Assembly: GCA_027858715.1 (NCBI GenBank)
Contig: JAQICD010000016.1
Span: 1-39,305 of the forward strand
DNA: 39,305 bases
Source of the DNA: Prolixibacteraceae bacterium
Lineage (GTDB): Bacteria > Bacteroidota > Bacteroidia > Bacteroidales > Prolixibacteraceae
Direction of reading: 5' to 3'
Part shown: piece after piece, positions 19,933 through 28,612 of the stretch
Layout of the letters: each line of letters starts with the position of its first letter
Numbering within the stretch: position 1 is the first letter of the stretch
The notes under the pieces: model-generated
The model's input: only the letters and a program-made list of their open reading frames with translations
What the model was told of the DNA's origin: nothing
Databases searched by the model: none
Translations under genes and position numbers: made by a program

Positions 19933-20007
19933 ATGAAGAAACATACCCTGCATATTCATTTTTTTATCAGTAACTATTGTTGTTGCTGTTCTTGTTGTTG
20001 CTGTTAA
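19933..20007 (+). CDS. Candidate poly-cysteine leader peptide upstream of cysK-cysE
   Basis: 24-codon ORF: ATG AAG AAA CAT ACC CTG CAT ATT CAT TTT TTT ATC AGT AAC TAT TGT TGT TGC TGT TCT TGT TGT TGC TGT TAA = MKKHTLHIHFFISNYCCCCSCCCC*; 8 of the last 9 residues are Cys; stop lies 79 nt before cysK. Confidence 0.8.
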   Translation: MKKHTLHIHFFISNYCCCCSCCCC

Positions 20008-20086
20008 TAGCAGTTTCTTTTCAATATTTCTATTTTTAATTCATCCTTTTTTATAATTTTATAACTTAATATAATACGTTGATATT

Positions 20087-21028
20087 ATGAGCAATGTAGA
20101 TAATATAAGTCAATTGATTGGGAAAACTCCCCTGGTTAAACTTAACCGTTTGGCCTTGAGTACAGGCGCAAATGTTTATGTGAAGCTTGAAAGCATGAAT
20201 CCCGGTGGGTCGGTGAAAGACCGTTTGGCATTGGCTATGATAACTGCAGCCGAAGATAATAATATGATCGATAAAAATACGACCATTATTGAACCCACAA
20301 GCGGGAATACAGGAATTGGACTGGCCATGCTTTGTGCAATTCGAGGCTATAAATTAATAATTGTAATGCCCGAAAGTGTTTCGACTGAACGTCGTTCGAT
20401 ACTTAAAGCTTATGGAGCTGAATTGTATTTAACGCCAGCTGAAAAAGGTATGAAAGGTTCTATTGCCAAAGCCAAAGAGCTTGCATCAAAACAAGAAAAA
20501 GCTTTTATCCCGATGCAGTTCGAGAACGAAGCTAATGCAGCTTTCCACAAAGCAACAACCGGTCCCGAGATTTGGGAAGATACCAATGGGGAAGTTGATA
20601 TTTTTGTGGCTGGTGCAGGTACCGGAGGTACTATTACCGGGGTAGGTGAATTTTTACATTCGGTTAAGCCCGAAAGTAAAATGGTAGTAGTTGAGCCAAC
20701 CGATTCAGCCGTAATTTCAGGTCGCGAACCGGGTGCACATAAAATTCAGGGCATTGGAGCCGGTTTTATTCCAAAGGTTCTGAAAATAGATGTGATTGAT
20801 GAAATATTCACTGTTGGCAACGACGAAGCATTTGAGTATGCACGCAGGCTGGCAATCGAAGAAGGGATTTTCTCAGGTATTTCCGCAGGTGCTAATGTTT
20901 ATGCGGCGATAGAACTGGCCAAACGCCCCGAAAACAAAGGTAAAACCATTGTTACTATAATTTGCGATACCGGCGAACGTTATTTAAGCACACCTTTATA
21001 CAATACAGATGTCAACAATCAACAATAA
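20087..21028 (+). CDS. cysK: Cysteine synthase A (O-acetylserine sulfhydrylase)
   Basis: 313 aa: IGKTPLVKLNRL, VKLESMNPGGSVKDRLALAMI, EPTSGNTGIGLAM, GAGTGGTITGVG, GIFSGISAGA. Confidence 0.97.
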   Translation: MSNVDNISQLIGKTPLVKLNRLALSTGANVYVKLESMNPGGSVKDRLALAMITAAEDNNMIDKNTTIIEPTSGNTGIGLAMLCAIRGYKLIIVMPESVSTERRSILKAYGAELYLTPAEKGMKGSIAKAKELASKQEKAFIPMQFENEANAAFHKATTGPEIWEDTNGEVDIFVAGAGTGGTITGVGEFLHSVKPESKMVVVEPTDSAVISGREPGAHKIQGIGAGFIPKVLKIDVIDEIFTVGNDEAFEYARRLAIEEGIFSGISAGANVYAAIELAKRPENKGKTIVTIICDTGERYLSTPLYNTDVNNQQ

Positions 21029-21950
21029 AAAGATATCGGAACAAATGCGTGAATCAGTAACACGCTTGTCCAAAAAGAATTCATACCGAAGTGTATGCCA
21101 CGAACATGAGGTTGGCGAACCAATGCCATCGACCGAAAAAATGGCAAAGCTGGTAAATAAAATCCGCGAAATTATTTTTCCGGGATATTTTGGTTCTACA
21201 ACGCTTGACCCCGTTGCTATTAGCTACTATATGGGCGTTTATGTAGATGAAGTTTTTGAACTGCTGAGTGAGCAAATACTTGCCGGCATGTGCTTTTCGT
21301 GTAGCGAGAAGAAAGCCGAAGACAGGGATATTCAGAAGAACAGGGAAAAATCGAAGTCAATCGCTGCCGAATTTATCAGTTTCCTGCCTGAGCTGAGGCG
21401 TATCATGTCAACCGATGTTGAGGCGGCTTATAATGGCGACCCGGCAGCGCAGGGCAGGGGCGAGGTCATTTTCTGTTATCCGGCTATCAGGGCTATTTCA
21501 AGTTACCGGATTGCGCACAAGCTATTACAGCTCGAAGTGCCACTAATTCCACGTATCATTTCCGAGATGGCACATTCCGAAACCGGAATCGATATTCATC
21601 CGCGTGCTGTGATTGGTGAAAATTTCACCATCGACCATGGAACAGGTACTGTAATAGGCGCAACATGTATTATAGGAGGTAATGTGAAACTTTATCAGGG
21701 CGTTACACTGGGAGCTAAAAGTTTTCCGCTCGACGAAAATGGAAACCCGATTAAGGGTATTCCTCGTCACCCTATTATCGAAGATGATGTTGTTATTTAT
21801 GCTCAGGCAACTATTTTGGGACGGATTACTGTTGGCAAGGGCTCTGTAATTGGCGGTAACGTATGGGTAACCAACGATGTGCCACCAAATTCGCGTGTGC
21901 TTCAGATGAAACCTCGAAGCGCTCGTTTTATAGACGGAGCCGGCATTTAA
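21009..21950 (+). CDS. cysE: Serine O-acetyltransferase
   Basis: 313 aa; hexapeptide-repeat C-terminus GIDIHPRAVIGENFTIDHGTGTVIGATCIIGGNVKLYQGVTLGA...RHPIIEDDVVIYAQATILGRITVGKGSVIGGNVWVT; overlaps the cysK 3' end by 20 bp. Confidence 0.95.
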   Translation: MSTINNKKISEQMRESVTRLSKKNSYRSVCHEHEVGEPMPSTEKMAKLVNKIREIIFPGYFGSTTLDPVAISYYMGVYVDEVFELLSEQILAGMCFSCSEKKAEDRDIQKNREKSKSIAAEFISFLPELRRIMSTDVEAAYNGDPAAQGRGEVIFCYPAIRAISSYRIAHKLLQLEVPLIPRIISEMAHSETGIDIHPRAVIGENFTIDHGTGTVIGATCIIGGNVKLYQGVTLGAKSFPLDENGNPIKGIPRHPIIEDDVVIYAQATILGRITVGKGSVIGGNVWVTNDVPPNSRVLQMKPRSARFIDGAGI

Positions 21951-22026
21951 CGGTTAAAATATGCCTGTTTTTTAAAATAAATAATCATCTTTGCCCTTAC
22001 AATCAAGGTGATTAAAATTTAATTGA

Positions 22027-23259
22027 ATGAGTTCTGAAAAATTGACTATGCTCGCCAAAACATTCTCCGGTTTGGAAGATGTTTTAAAGGAAGAGTTGCT
22101 TCAGATTGGTGCAACCGATGTGGAGACTGTTGTTCGTGGTGTGAAGTTTACGGGCACAAAAGAAACATTGTACAAAGCAAATTTTTGTTGTCGTACGGCA
22201 TTGCGTGTATTGAAGTTTATTGGCGAATATAAAGTGCACTCGCAAAACGATTTGTATCAAAGTGTTTACAATATCGATTGGAGCGAAATTTTCGATATAA
22301 ATCAGACATTTGCCATAAATAGCACAGTCAATTCCGAAGCATTTAACAACTCAATGTTTGTGAGTTTAAAAACTAAAGATGCTATTGTTGACCAATTTAG
22401 AACAAAATTTAAAAAAAGACCCTCGGTAAATCCCGATGAACCCGATATTTATATAAATGTGCATGCATCGTCCGATACTTTAACCGTATCGCTCGATAGT
22501 TCAGGTGAATCGTTACATAAGCGTGGTTACAGGGTAGGACAAAACGAAGCTTCGATGAGTGAAGTACTAGCTGCAGGTATTTTAAAAATTGCAGGATGGA
22601 AAGGTCAAACCGATTTTTACGATACCATGTGTGGTTCGGGAACCATACCAGTTGAGGCCGCTTTAATTGCACGAAATATTCCACCCGGCATGTTCCGAAA
22701 AGAATTTGCATTTGAAAAATGGAAAAATTTTGACCCCGATTTGTTTGAGGAAATTTATAACGAAGATTATGAAGTCCCTTTTGAGCATAAAATTTTTGCT
22801 TCGGATATTTCTTCAATCAGTGTCAGAGTTTCGGAGAAAAATGCAAAAAGTGCAGGTGTGTTAAAAGATATTGAATTTTCGACAGCCGATTTCGCAACGC
22901 TTAAACCCAAAAGCGATAAGGGCTTGCTGATTGTTAATCCGCCATACGGCGAACGTATGCGCGACCGACAGGTTGAACCACTTTATAAAATGATTGGCGA
23001 TGCGTTAAAATCAGGCTTTTCGGGTTTCAAAGCCTGGGTGTTCAGTAGTTCTGAAGATGGATTTAAGAATATTGGTCTTCGACCATCGCGAAAAATTAAG
23101 CTATACAACGGGCCGCTTGAGTGTAGCTTCAGGCATTATGAACTTTACGACGGTTCAAAAAAAGAAAAAAAGCAGTTTGGTGACAGGCGGAAGAATACAA
23201 ACGAGGGTTTTAAAAGGCGAAGTCCAAATAACAATTTTAAACCTCGAAGACAAAGTTAA
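22027..23259 (+). CDS. THUMP-domain class I SAM-dependent RNA methyltransferase (RlmL N-terminal-like)
   Basis: 410 aa: AKTFSGLEDVLKEELLQIGA, DTMCGSGTIPVEAALIARNIPPG, LLIVNPPYGERM; basic C-terminal tail. Confidence 0.93.
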   Translation: MSSEKLTMLAKTFSGLEDVLKEELLQIGATDVETVVRGVKFTGTKETLYKANFCCRTALRVLKFIGEYKVHSQNDLYQSVYNIDWSEIFDINQTFAINSTVNSEAFNNSMFVSLKTKDAIVDQFRTKFKKRPSVNPDEPDIYINVHASSDTLTVSLDSSGESLHKRGYRVGQNEASMSEVLAAGILKIAGWKGQTDFYDTMCGSGTIPVEAALIARNIPPGMFRKEFAFEKWKNFDPDLFEEIYNEDYEVPFEHKIFASDISSISVRVSEKNAKSAGVLKDIEFSTADFATLKPKSDKGLLIVNPPYGERMRDRQVEPLYKMIGDALKSGFSGFKAWVFSSSEDGFKNIGLRPSRKIKLYNGPLECSFRHYELYDGSKKEKKQFGDRRKNTNEGFKRRSPNNNFKPRRQS

Positions 23260-23268
23260 AAATCGAGC

Positions 23269-23304
23269 AAAAAGGCAGCAAGTTTCCAACACGCTGCCTT
23301 TTTT
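23269..23304 (+). terminator. Intrinsic terminator after the RNA methyltransferase gene
   Basis: AAAAAGGCAGC - AAGTTTCCAACAC - GCTGCCTTTTTT. Confidence 0.8.
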
Positions 23305-23416
23305 ATTTCATGTCATTTTCGATTAATAATCAAATATGGTTAGATCGAATAACTTCAACTTGATTAGACGTGCTAAGAATCTCAAAATTGGTGTTTTATG
23401 AATTATTATTGCAAGT

Positions 23417-23461
23417 AACTGAAAAAACAGTTGGATAACTGATAAATCCGTTATATCTTTG
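23417..23461 (+). promoter_or_regulatory. Candidate promoter with overlapping operator half-sites for the BlaI-like gene
   Basis: AACTG-N6-CAGTT-N4-AACTG (23417-23441) overlapping TTGG (23431) - 19 nt - TATCTTTG (23454-23461), a TAnnTTTG match 23 bp before the blaI-like ATG. Confidence 0.5.
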
Positions 23462-23483
23462 ATGAAGAAATTAAAAAATAATT

Positions 23484-23840
23484 ATGAGAAAGCTTACCAG
23501 TAAAGAAGAGGAGGTAATGAAAATCCTCTGGAAACTAAAGAAAGCCTTTGTAAAAGATATTCAGGCAGAATATCCCGATCCAAAACCTCATTATAATACT
23601 GTTTCGTCGTTGGTGAGGATTTTACAGGATAAACGAATTGTGGGTTTTACGCAATATGGAAATACATACGAATATTATCCTTTGCTTACCAAAAAGGAAT
23701 ACCGAAATGTTTATATGAAAGAGATAATAAGCGATTATTTCGATAATTCTTTCCCAAAAGCAATAGCATCATTTGTTGAAGATGAAAATCTTTCTCCAGA
23801 AGAAATTGAGGAAATCATAAAGTTGATAAAATCGAAGTAA
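23484..23840 (+). CDS. BlaI/MecI/CopY-family transcriptional repressor
   Basis: 118 aa: LTSKEEEVMKILWKLKKAFVKDIQAEYPDPKPHYNTVSSLVRILQDKRIVGFTQYGNTYEYYPLLTKKEY. Confidence 0.95.
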   Translation: MRKLTSKEEEVMKILWKLKKAFVKDIQAEYPDPKPHYNTVSSLVRILQDKRIVGFTQYGNTYEYYPLLTKKEYRNVYMKEIISDYFDNSFPKAIASFVEDENLSPEEIEEIIKLIKSK

Positions 23841-23843
23841 GCC

Positions 23844-25145
23844 ATGGATGACATTATATATTATCTATTAAAGGTTTCAATTGGTGTAGTCGTATTTTAT
23901 TGCACTTACTATTTTCTTTTCAGAAAAAGCAAACAATATGTCTTTAACCGTATTTATCTCTGTGGCTCTTTAGTTGCCTCATTTATCATTCCCTTCATTT
24001 CTATAAAAACAAAGCAATACGCTACAGTAACCGATGGTCTGATTCCAATAAATATGTCAACAGTTGCAGAATCAGCAACTTATTCATCTGGAATTGAATT
24101 GTTTCTGAGTGTTAATAGTTATATCCTAATAATATATATGGCAGGTGTTGTCTTTTTTCTTGCAAAACTGATTAACTCAGGGATGACTGCTGCCCGAATA
24201 ATAGCTAACAGCAATATTGAGCAAATAAAAGGTCTTAATGTTAATGTGACCGAAGATAATATTCGGGCATTTACTTATATGAGTAAAATTATTATTGGGA
24301 GAAATATTTTGAATCATCCTTCATTGTTGATGATATTGTTTCACGAATCGGTTCACTCAAAAGAGAAGCATTTTTATGATATTTTTTTGGCAGAATTGCT
24401 TTTCGGGTTACAATGGTTTAATCCTTTTGCATGGTTTTACAGGGATGCAATCAGGAACAATTTGGAATACCGTGCAGATGATGTTGTAATTCGAGATTCT
24501 GATGCCAGCGAATACCAATTAGCCATGCTGTCATTGGTTCAGTCCAGAATAAAACCTTCAATGTTTACAGAATTTAATAGCAGTAACCTTAAAAAACGAA
24601 TAATTATGATGAAATCAGAAAACAAAAAAAGATTTTCTGGCATAGCCAGATTCGCAGTGCTCCCAATTCTCGCATTATTAATATTATCCCTTTCGGCAAA
24701 AGAGACAATAATTATACACGACAATACTATGGTTGAGCATAATGAGAAACAAATGTATTTGAAACAATTGGTTGCCGATGAGGAAATTTCAGAGGTAAAG
24801 CTCAAATCCATGATTGGTTTGAGACGTCATATTGCGGCTCATATTAAATATCCAAAAGAGGCAGCAGATGCGGGGCAAACTGGTGTTTGTGAGTATTTTG
24901 TCACGATAAGCGCTGATGGTATGGTTGAGAATGTAACCGAAAATCAAATTGGGAATCATTTTATTGAAATAGATGAAATTGTAATAGTGGCCTCTGGGGA
25001 GAATAGCCAAGAGATATCTGAATCCTCATCACATGAAAGCTTAGTTTCTGAAGGTCGTAGAATTGTCAATTCTTTACCAAAATTAGAAATACCTGAATGG
25101 TACGGTAAAACCATTAAAATGAAATTTAAATTTGAATTGCAGTAA
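23844..25145 (+). CDS. M56-family (BlaR1-like) metallopeptidase with TonB-like C-terminal region
   Basis: 433 aa; multi-TM N-terminus; LLMILFHESVHSKEKHFYDIFLAELLFGLQWFNPFAWFYRDAIRNNLEYRADD (HExxH-type HESVH); IKYPKEAADAGQTGVCEYFVTISADGMV TonB_C-like. Confidence 0.92.
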   Translation: MDDIIYYLLKVSIGVVVFYCTYYFLFRKSKQYVFNRIYLCGSLVASFIIPFISIKTKQYATVTDGLIPINMSTVAESATYSSGIELFLSVNSYILIIYMAGVVFFLAKLINSGMTAARIIANSNIEQIKGLNVNVTEDNIRAFTYMSKIIIGRNILNHPSLLMILFHESVHSKEKHFYDIFLAELLFGLQWFNPFAWFYRDAIRNNLEYRADDVVIRDSDASEYQLAMLSLVQSRIKPSMFTEFNSSNLKKRIIMMKSENKKRFSGIARFAVLPILALLILSLSAKETIIIHDNTMVEHNEKQMYLKQLVADEEISEVKLKSMIGLRRHIAAHIKYPKEAADAGQTGVCEYFVTISADGMVENVTENQIGNHFIEIDEIVIVASGENSQEISESSSHESLVSEGRRIVNSLPKLEIPEWYGKTIKMKFKFELQ

Positions 25146-25180
25146 ATAGAAGATTGAATTTTTATCAGGAAGGTATCAAG

Positions 25181-25212
25181 GCAGCCGGTTTCTAACCCGT
25201 TGCTTTTTTTTT
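25181..25212 (+). terminator. Intrinsic terminator after the blaR1-like gene
   Basis: GCAGCCGGTT-TCT-AACCCGTTGC followed by 9 T; stem with one mismatch and one wobble. Confidence 0.65.
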
Positions 25213-25318
25213 GCTGTTTTATTTCGAAACTTTTTTGTTTCATCTTTTTGGCGTTGGTATTTTGGCATTTAGCCTTGTTTAGCTTATTTTGTAAGTTAAA
25301 CCAGTTAATACACGCAAA

Positions 25319-26554
25319 ATGTCAAAAGTTATCAATCGCTTTCTCGATTATGTTAAAGTGGAAACTACATCCGACCCTCGTAGCGGGAAACATCCAAGTA
25401 CATCAACACAACTTGATTTTGCCAAAAAACTGGCAGAGGAGTTGCAATCAATCGGCTTAACCGATGTAACGGTAAACGAAAAGGCATACGTTATGGCAGC
25501 TTTGCCTTCAAACATTGAAAAAGAAGTGCCGGTTGTAGGATTTGTGGCTCATATGGATACAAGTTCCGATTTTTCAGGTAAAAATATCCGGCCGCAATTT
25601 GTTGAAGATTATAACGGTGAAAAAATTATATTGAACGAAGCACAGAATATTGTGCTCGAACCCGAAGTTTTTCCTGAGCTACTTAAATATAAAGGTCAAA
25701 CAATTATTACGACCGATGGGACAACCTTGCTGGGTGCTGACGATAAAGCCGGCCTGTCGGAGATTGTTACAGCCATGGAATATCTTGTTCTGCATCCTGA
25801 AATTCCGCACGGAGAAATTAAAGTAGCTGTTACGCCCGATGAAGAAATAGGAGAGGGGGCCGACTTTTTCGATGTTTCGGAATTCGGTGCTGATTTCGCT
25901 TATACGCTCGATGGTGGCGAAATTGGTGAATTGGAATACGAAAATTTCAATGCAGCTTCGGCAAAAGTGAAAATTAATGGCCGTATTGTGCATCCGGGAT
26001 TTGCTAAAAACAAAATGAAAAATTCTATGCTTATCGCGCAGCAGTTTTTGAGTATGTTGCCGGCCAACGAAGTGCCTCAGCATACCGTGGGTTTCGAAGG
26101 GTTTTATCATCTGATGGAAATAAGCGGAAAGGTTGAGGAAACCAACATGGAGTTTATTATTCGCGATCATAACCATCAGTTGTTTGAAAAACGCAAAGCA
26201 CTGTTCGAAAGTATAGTGACTCATTTAAACAAACAGCATGGCGAAAATACGGTAATACTCGACATGAAAGACCAATATTACAATATGCTTGAAAAGATTA
26301 AGCCGGTGATGTATGTGGTCGATATAGCAAAAGATGCCATGGTTGAATGCGGTGTTAAGCCGAAAATAAAAGCAATAAGGGGTGGAACCGACGGTGCACG
26401 TTTGTCGTACATGGGATTACCTTGTCCTAATGTTTTTGCAGGGGGGCATAATTTCCACGGGAAATATGAATTTGTACCTGTCGAATCGATGGAGAAAGCG
26501 GTTGAGGTAATTTTGAAAATTGTTGAGAAAGTACAGAATATTAAAAAGCAATAA
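25319..26554 (+). CDS. pepT: Peptidase T (tripeptidase)
   Basis: 411 aa: FLDYVKVETTSDP, VGFVAHMDTSSDFSG, TTDGTTLLGADDKAGLSEIVTAMEYL, VAVTPDEEIGEGADFFDV, AIRGGTDGARLSYMGLPCPNVFAGGHNFHGKYEFVPVESM. Confidence 0.97.
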   Translation: MSKVINRFLDYVKVETTSDPRSGKHPSTSTQLDFAKKLAEELQSIGLTDVTVNEKAYVMAALPSNIEKEVPVVGFVAHMDTSSDFSGKNIRPQFVEDYNGEKIILNEAQNIVLEPEVFPELLKYKGQTIITTDGTTLLGADDKAGLSEIVTAMEYLVLHPEIPHGEIKVAVTPDEEIGEGADFFDVSEFGADFAYTLDGGEIGELEYENFNAASAKVKINGRIVHPGFAKNKMKNSMLIAQQFLSMLPANEVPQHTVGFEGFYHLMEISGKVEETNMEFIIRDHNHQLFEKRKALFESIVTHLNKQHGENTVILDMKDQYYNMLEKIKPVMYVVDIAKDAMVECGVKPKIKAIRGGTDGARLSYMGLPCPNVFAGGHNFHGKYEFVPVESMEKAVEVILKIVEKVQNIKKQ

Positions 26555-26565
26555 TAAAAACACAG

Positions 26566-27900
26566 GTGTATAATCGTTTCTTAGAGTTTATCAGACACGA
26601 AAGTCTTTTTAGTTCATCGCATCGTTTGCTGGTGGGTGTAAGTGGTGGTTCCGATTCGGTTGCATTGGTGCATCTGCTTAACCGGCTTAACAACGATTTT
26701 GCTTTTGCGCATTGTAATTTTAACCTTCGCGGTGAAGAAGCTGATAGCGATGAACAGTTTGTAATAAAACTAGCTGAGGAATATGGTGTGCCTTGTTTCC
26801 GAAGTTCATTTCCAACCTGCGAATATGCAGCCGAGAATGGTGTGTCAGTCGAAATGGCTGCCCGCGAATTGCGATACCGATGGTTTGAGCAAATCAGAGA
26901 AGATAACAAGTTCGACTATATTGTAGTTGGTCATCATCTCGATGATGTGCTGGAGACTTTTATGCTTAATCTAACGCGTGAGACCGGCATTCGTGGTTTA
27001 ACGGGTATAAAACCGAAAGCAGGTAAAGTTATCCGTCCACTTCTTTTCGCAACCCGTAAAGATATCGAAAACTATATTGAAGAAAACGACCTGAATTTTT
27101 GTACCGACCGAACCAATGCCGACACTGCCTACAAACGAAATGCAGTGCGTCACAACATATTGCCTTTATTTGAAAAGTTGAATCCGGCCTTTAAAAAGAA
27201 TTTGCAGCAAACCATTCAGTATTTGTGGCAAACGGAACAGGTATATAGTTCGAAAATTGAAGAAGTACGGAAAAAGGTTGTGCTCATTGAAGGCGATTGG
27301 GTGAAAATTGACACATTAAAGCTTAAGCATTACAGCCCGTTAGTAACCTATATTTTTGAATTGTTGCGACCTTACGGTTTTAATTCCGAAGTTGTGGAAA
27401 CACTTTCTCAGTTGCTTATAGGTGATTCAGGGCAGCAGTTTTTTTCATCAACCCACCGTTTGGTAAGTAATCGTGATGAATGGATAATAACGCCGTTGAA
27501 AGAGACTGATAGCCAGCAGCTGTTTTATATCGGAATTGACGACAGTGAATTGAACGTACCGGTAAAAATGACCTTGCAGGTCGATGATTATGACAACAAT
27601 TACGTGATTGAGAAAAAAACATCGGTGGCTATGCTCGATTTTGATAAACTGAGTTTTCCGCTGGTTTTGCGTAAATGGCATAAAGGAGAATATTTTAAAC
27701 CACTTGGAATGAGTGGTTTCAAAAAGCTCAGCGATTTTTTTATCGATGAAAAATATTCAATACCAGAAAAAGAGAATATCTGGATTTTATTGTCGGATAA
27801 TAAAGTTGTCTGGATAATAGGGAAGCGAATTGACGATCGTTTCAAGATAACTGCCGAAACCGAAAAGGTTTTGAGAATTACAATTGGAAATAATGACTAA
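26566..27900 (+). CDS. tilS: tRNA(Ile)-lysidine synthase
   Basis: 444 aa, GTG start: LLVGVSGGSDSVALVHLLNRL, FAHCNFNLRGEEADSDEQFV, YIVVGHHLDDVLETFMLNLTRETGIRGLTGI. Confidence 0.96.
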   Translation: MYNRFLEFIRHESLFSSSHRLLVGVSGGSDSVALVHLLNRLNNDFAFAHCNFNLRGEEADSDEQFVIKLAEEYGVPCFRSSFPTCEYAAENGVSVEMAARELRYRWFEQIREDNKFDYIVVGHHLDDVLETFMLNLTRETGIRGLTGIKPKAGKVIRPLLFATRKDIENYIEENDLNFCTDRTNADTAYKRNAVRHNILPLFEKLNPAFKKNLQQTIQYLWQTEQVYSSKIEEVRKKVVLIEGDWVKIDTLKLKHYSPLVTYIFELLRPYGFNSEVVETLSQLLIGDSGQQFFSSTHRLVSNRDEWIITPLKETDSQQLFYIGIDDSELNVPVKMTLQVDDYDNNYVIEKKTSVAMLDFDKLSFPLVLRKWHKGEYFKPLGMSGFKKLSDFFIDEKYSIPEKENIWILLSDNKVVWIIGKRIDDRFKITAETEKVLRITIGNND

Positions 27901-28540
27901 AAAAGAACGTTTTGAGAAGGTATTGGCCTGGTTTGACGAAAATGTGCCGGTTGCCGAAACCGAACTGAGATATACAAATCCTTATGAATTGCTGGTTGCC
28001 GTTATTTTATCGGCACAGTGTACCGACAAAAGGGTAAATGTTATAACGCCTCCATTTTTTGAGCGTTTTCCGACACCCGAAATACTTGCTGATGCCCCGG
28101 TTGAAGAAGTTTTTGAGTATATTCGAACTTGTTCGTACCCCAACAATAAGGCAAAGCACCTGGTAGGCATGGCCAATACGCTGATTAGCGAATTTGATGG
28201 CGTTGTACCTTCAGATGTGATTGAATTGCAGAAATTGCCGGGTGTAGGGCGCAAAACAGCCAATGTAATTGCGTCGGTTGTTTTCGATTTGCCAGCGTTA
28301 GCTGTTGATACACATGTTTTCAGAGTGGCTGCGCGAATAGGTCTTTCAACCAATGCGAAAAACCCCTTGCAAACCGAAATGCAACTGATGAAATTTATTC
28401 CTGAAAATTTGGTTTCCAAGGCTCATCACTGGCTAATTTTGCATGGCCGATATGTTTGTAAGGCACGCCGACCCGAATGCGAAAGCTGTGAATTAACAAC
28501 TTTTTGTAAATATTACCTGAAGCAGGAAGCCCAAAAATGA
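27893..28540 (+). CDS. nth: Endonuclease III
   Basis: NPYELLVAVILSAQCTDKRVNVITPPFF, LPGVGRKTANVIASVVFDLPALAVDTHVFRVAARIGL, LHGRYVCKARRPECESCELTTFC 4Fe-4S cluster; likely start MTKKERFEK at 27893. Confidence 0.96.
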   Translation: MTKKERFEKVLAWFDENVPVAETELRYTNPYELLVAVILSAQCTDKRVNVITPPFFERFPTPEILADAPVEEVFEYIRTCSYPNNKAKHLVGMANTLISEFDGVVPSDVIELQKLPGVGRKTANVIASVVFDLPALAVDTHVFRVAARIGLSTNAKNPLQTEMQLMKFIPENLVSKAHHWLILHGRYVCKARRPECESCELTTFCKYYLKQEAQK

Positions 28541-28612
28541 CCCGGTAATATCGTAAATTTTGCTCTTTTTAAAGTTTTTAATTTCTTTTCATTGTTGAGT
28601 TGAACAGCAGTT

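Noticed and set aside
22409-22816. 135-aa minus ORF
   Set aside because: Antisense to the RNA methyltransferase gene; composition typical of a shadow ORF.
25200-25460. 86-aa + ORF starting MLFFCCFISKLFCFIF, considered as another Cys-containing leader
   Set aside because: Begins inside the terminator U-tract after blaR1 and runs out of frame into pepT; Cys residues are scattered and pepT is not a cysteine biosynthesis gene.
25679-26224. 181-aa minus ORF
   Set aside because: Antisense to pepT, whose motifs are unambiguous.
27982-28419. 145-aa minus ORF
   Set aside because: Antisense to nth.
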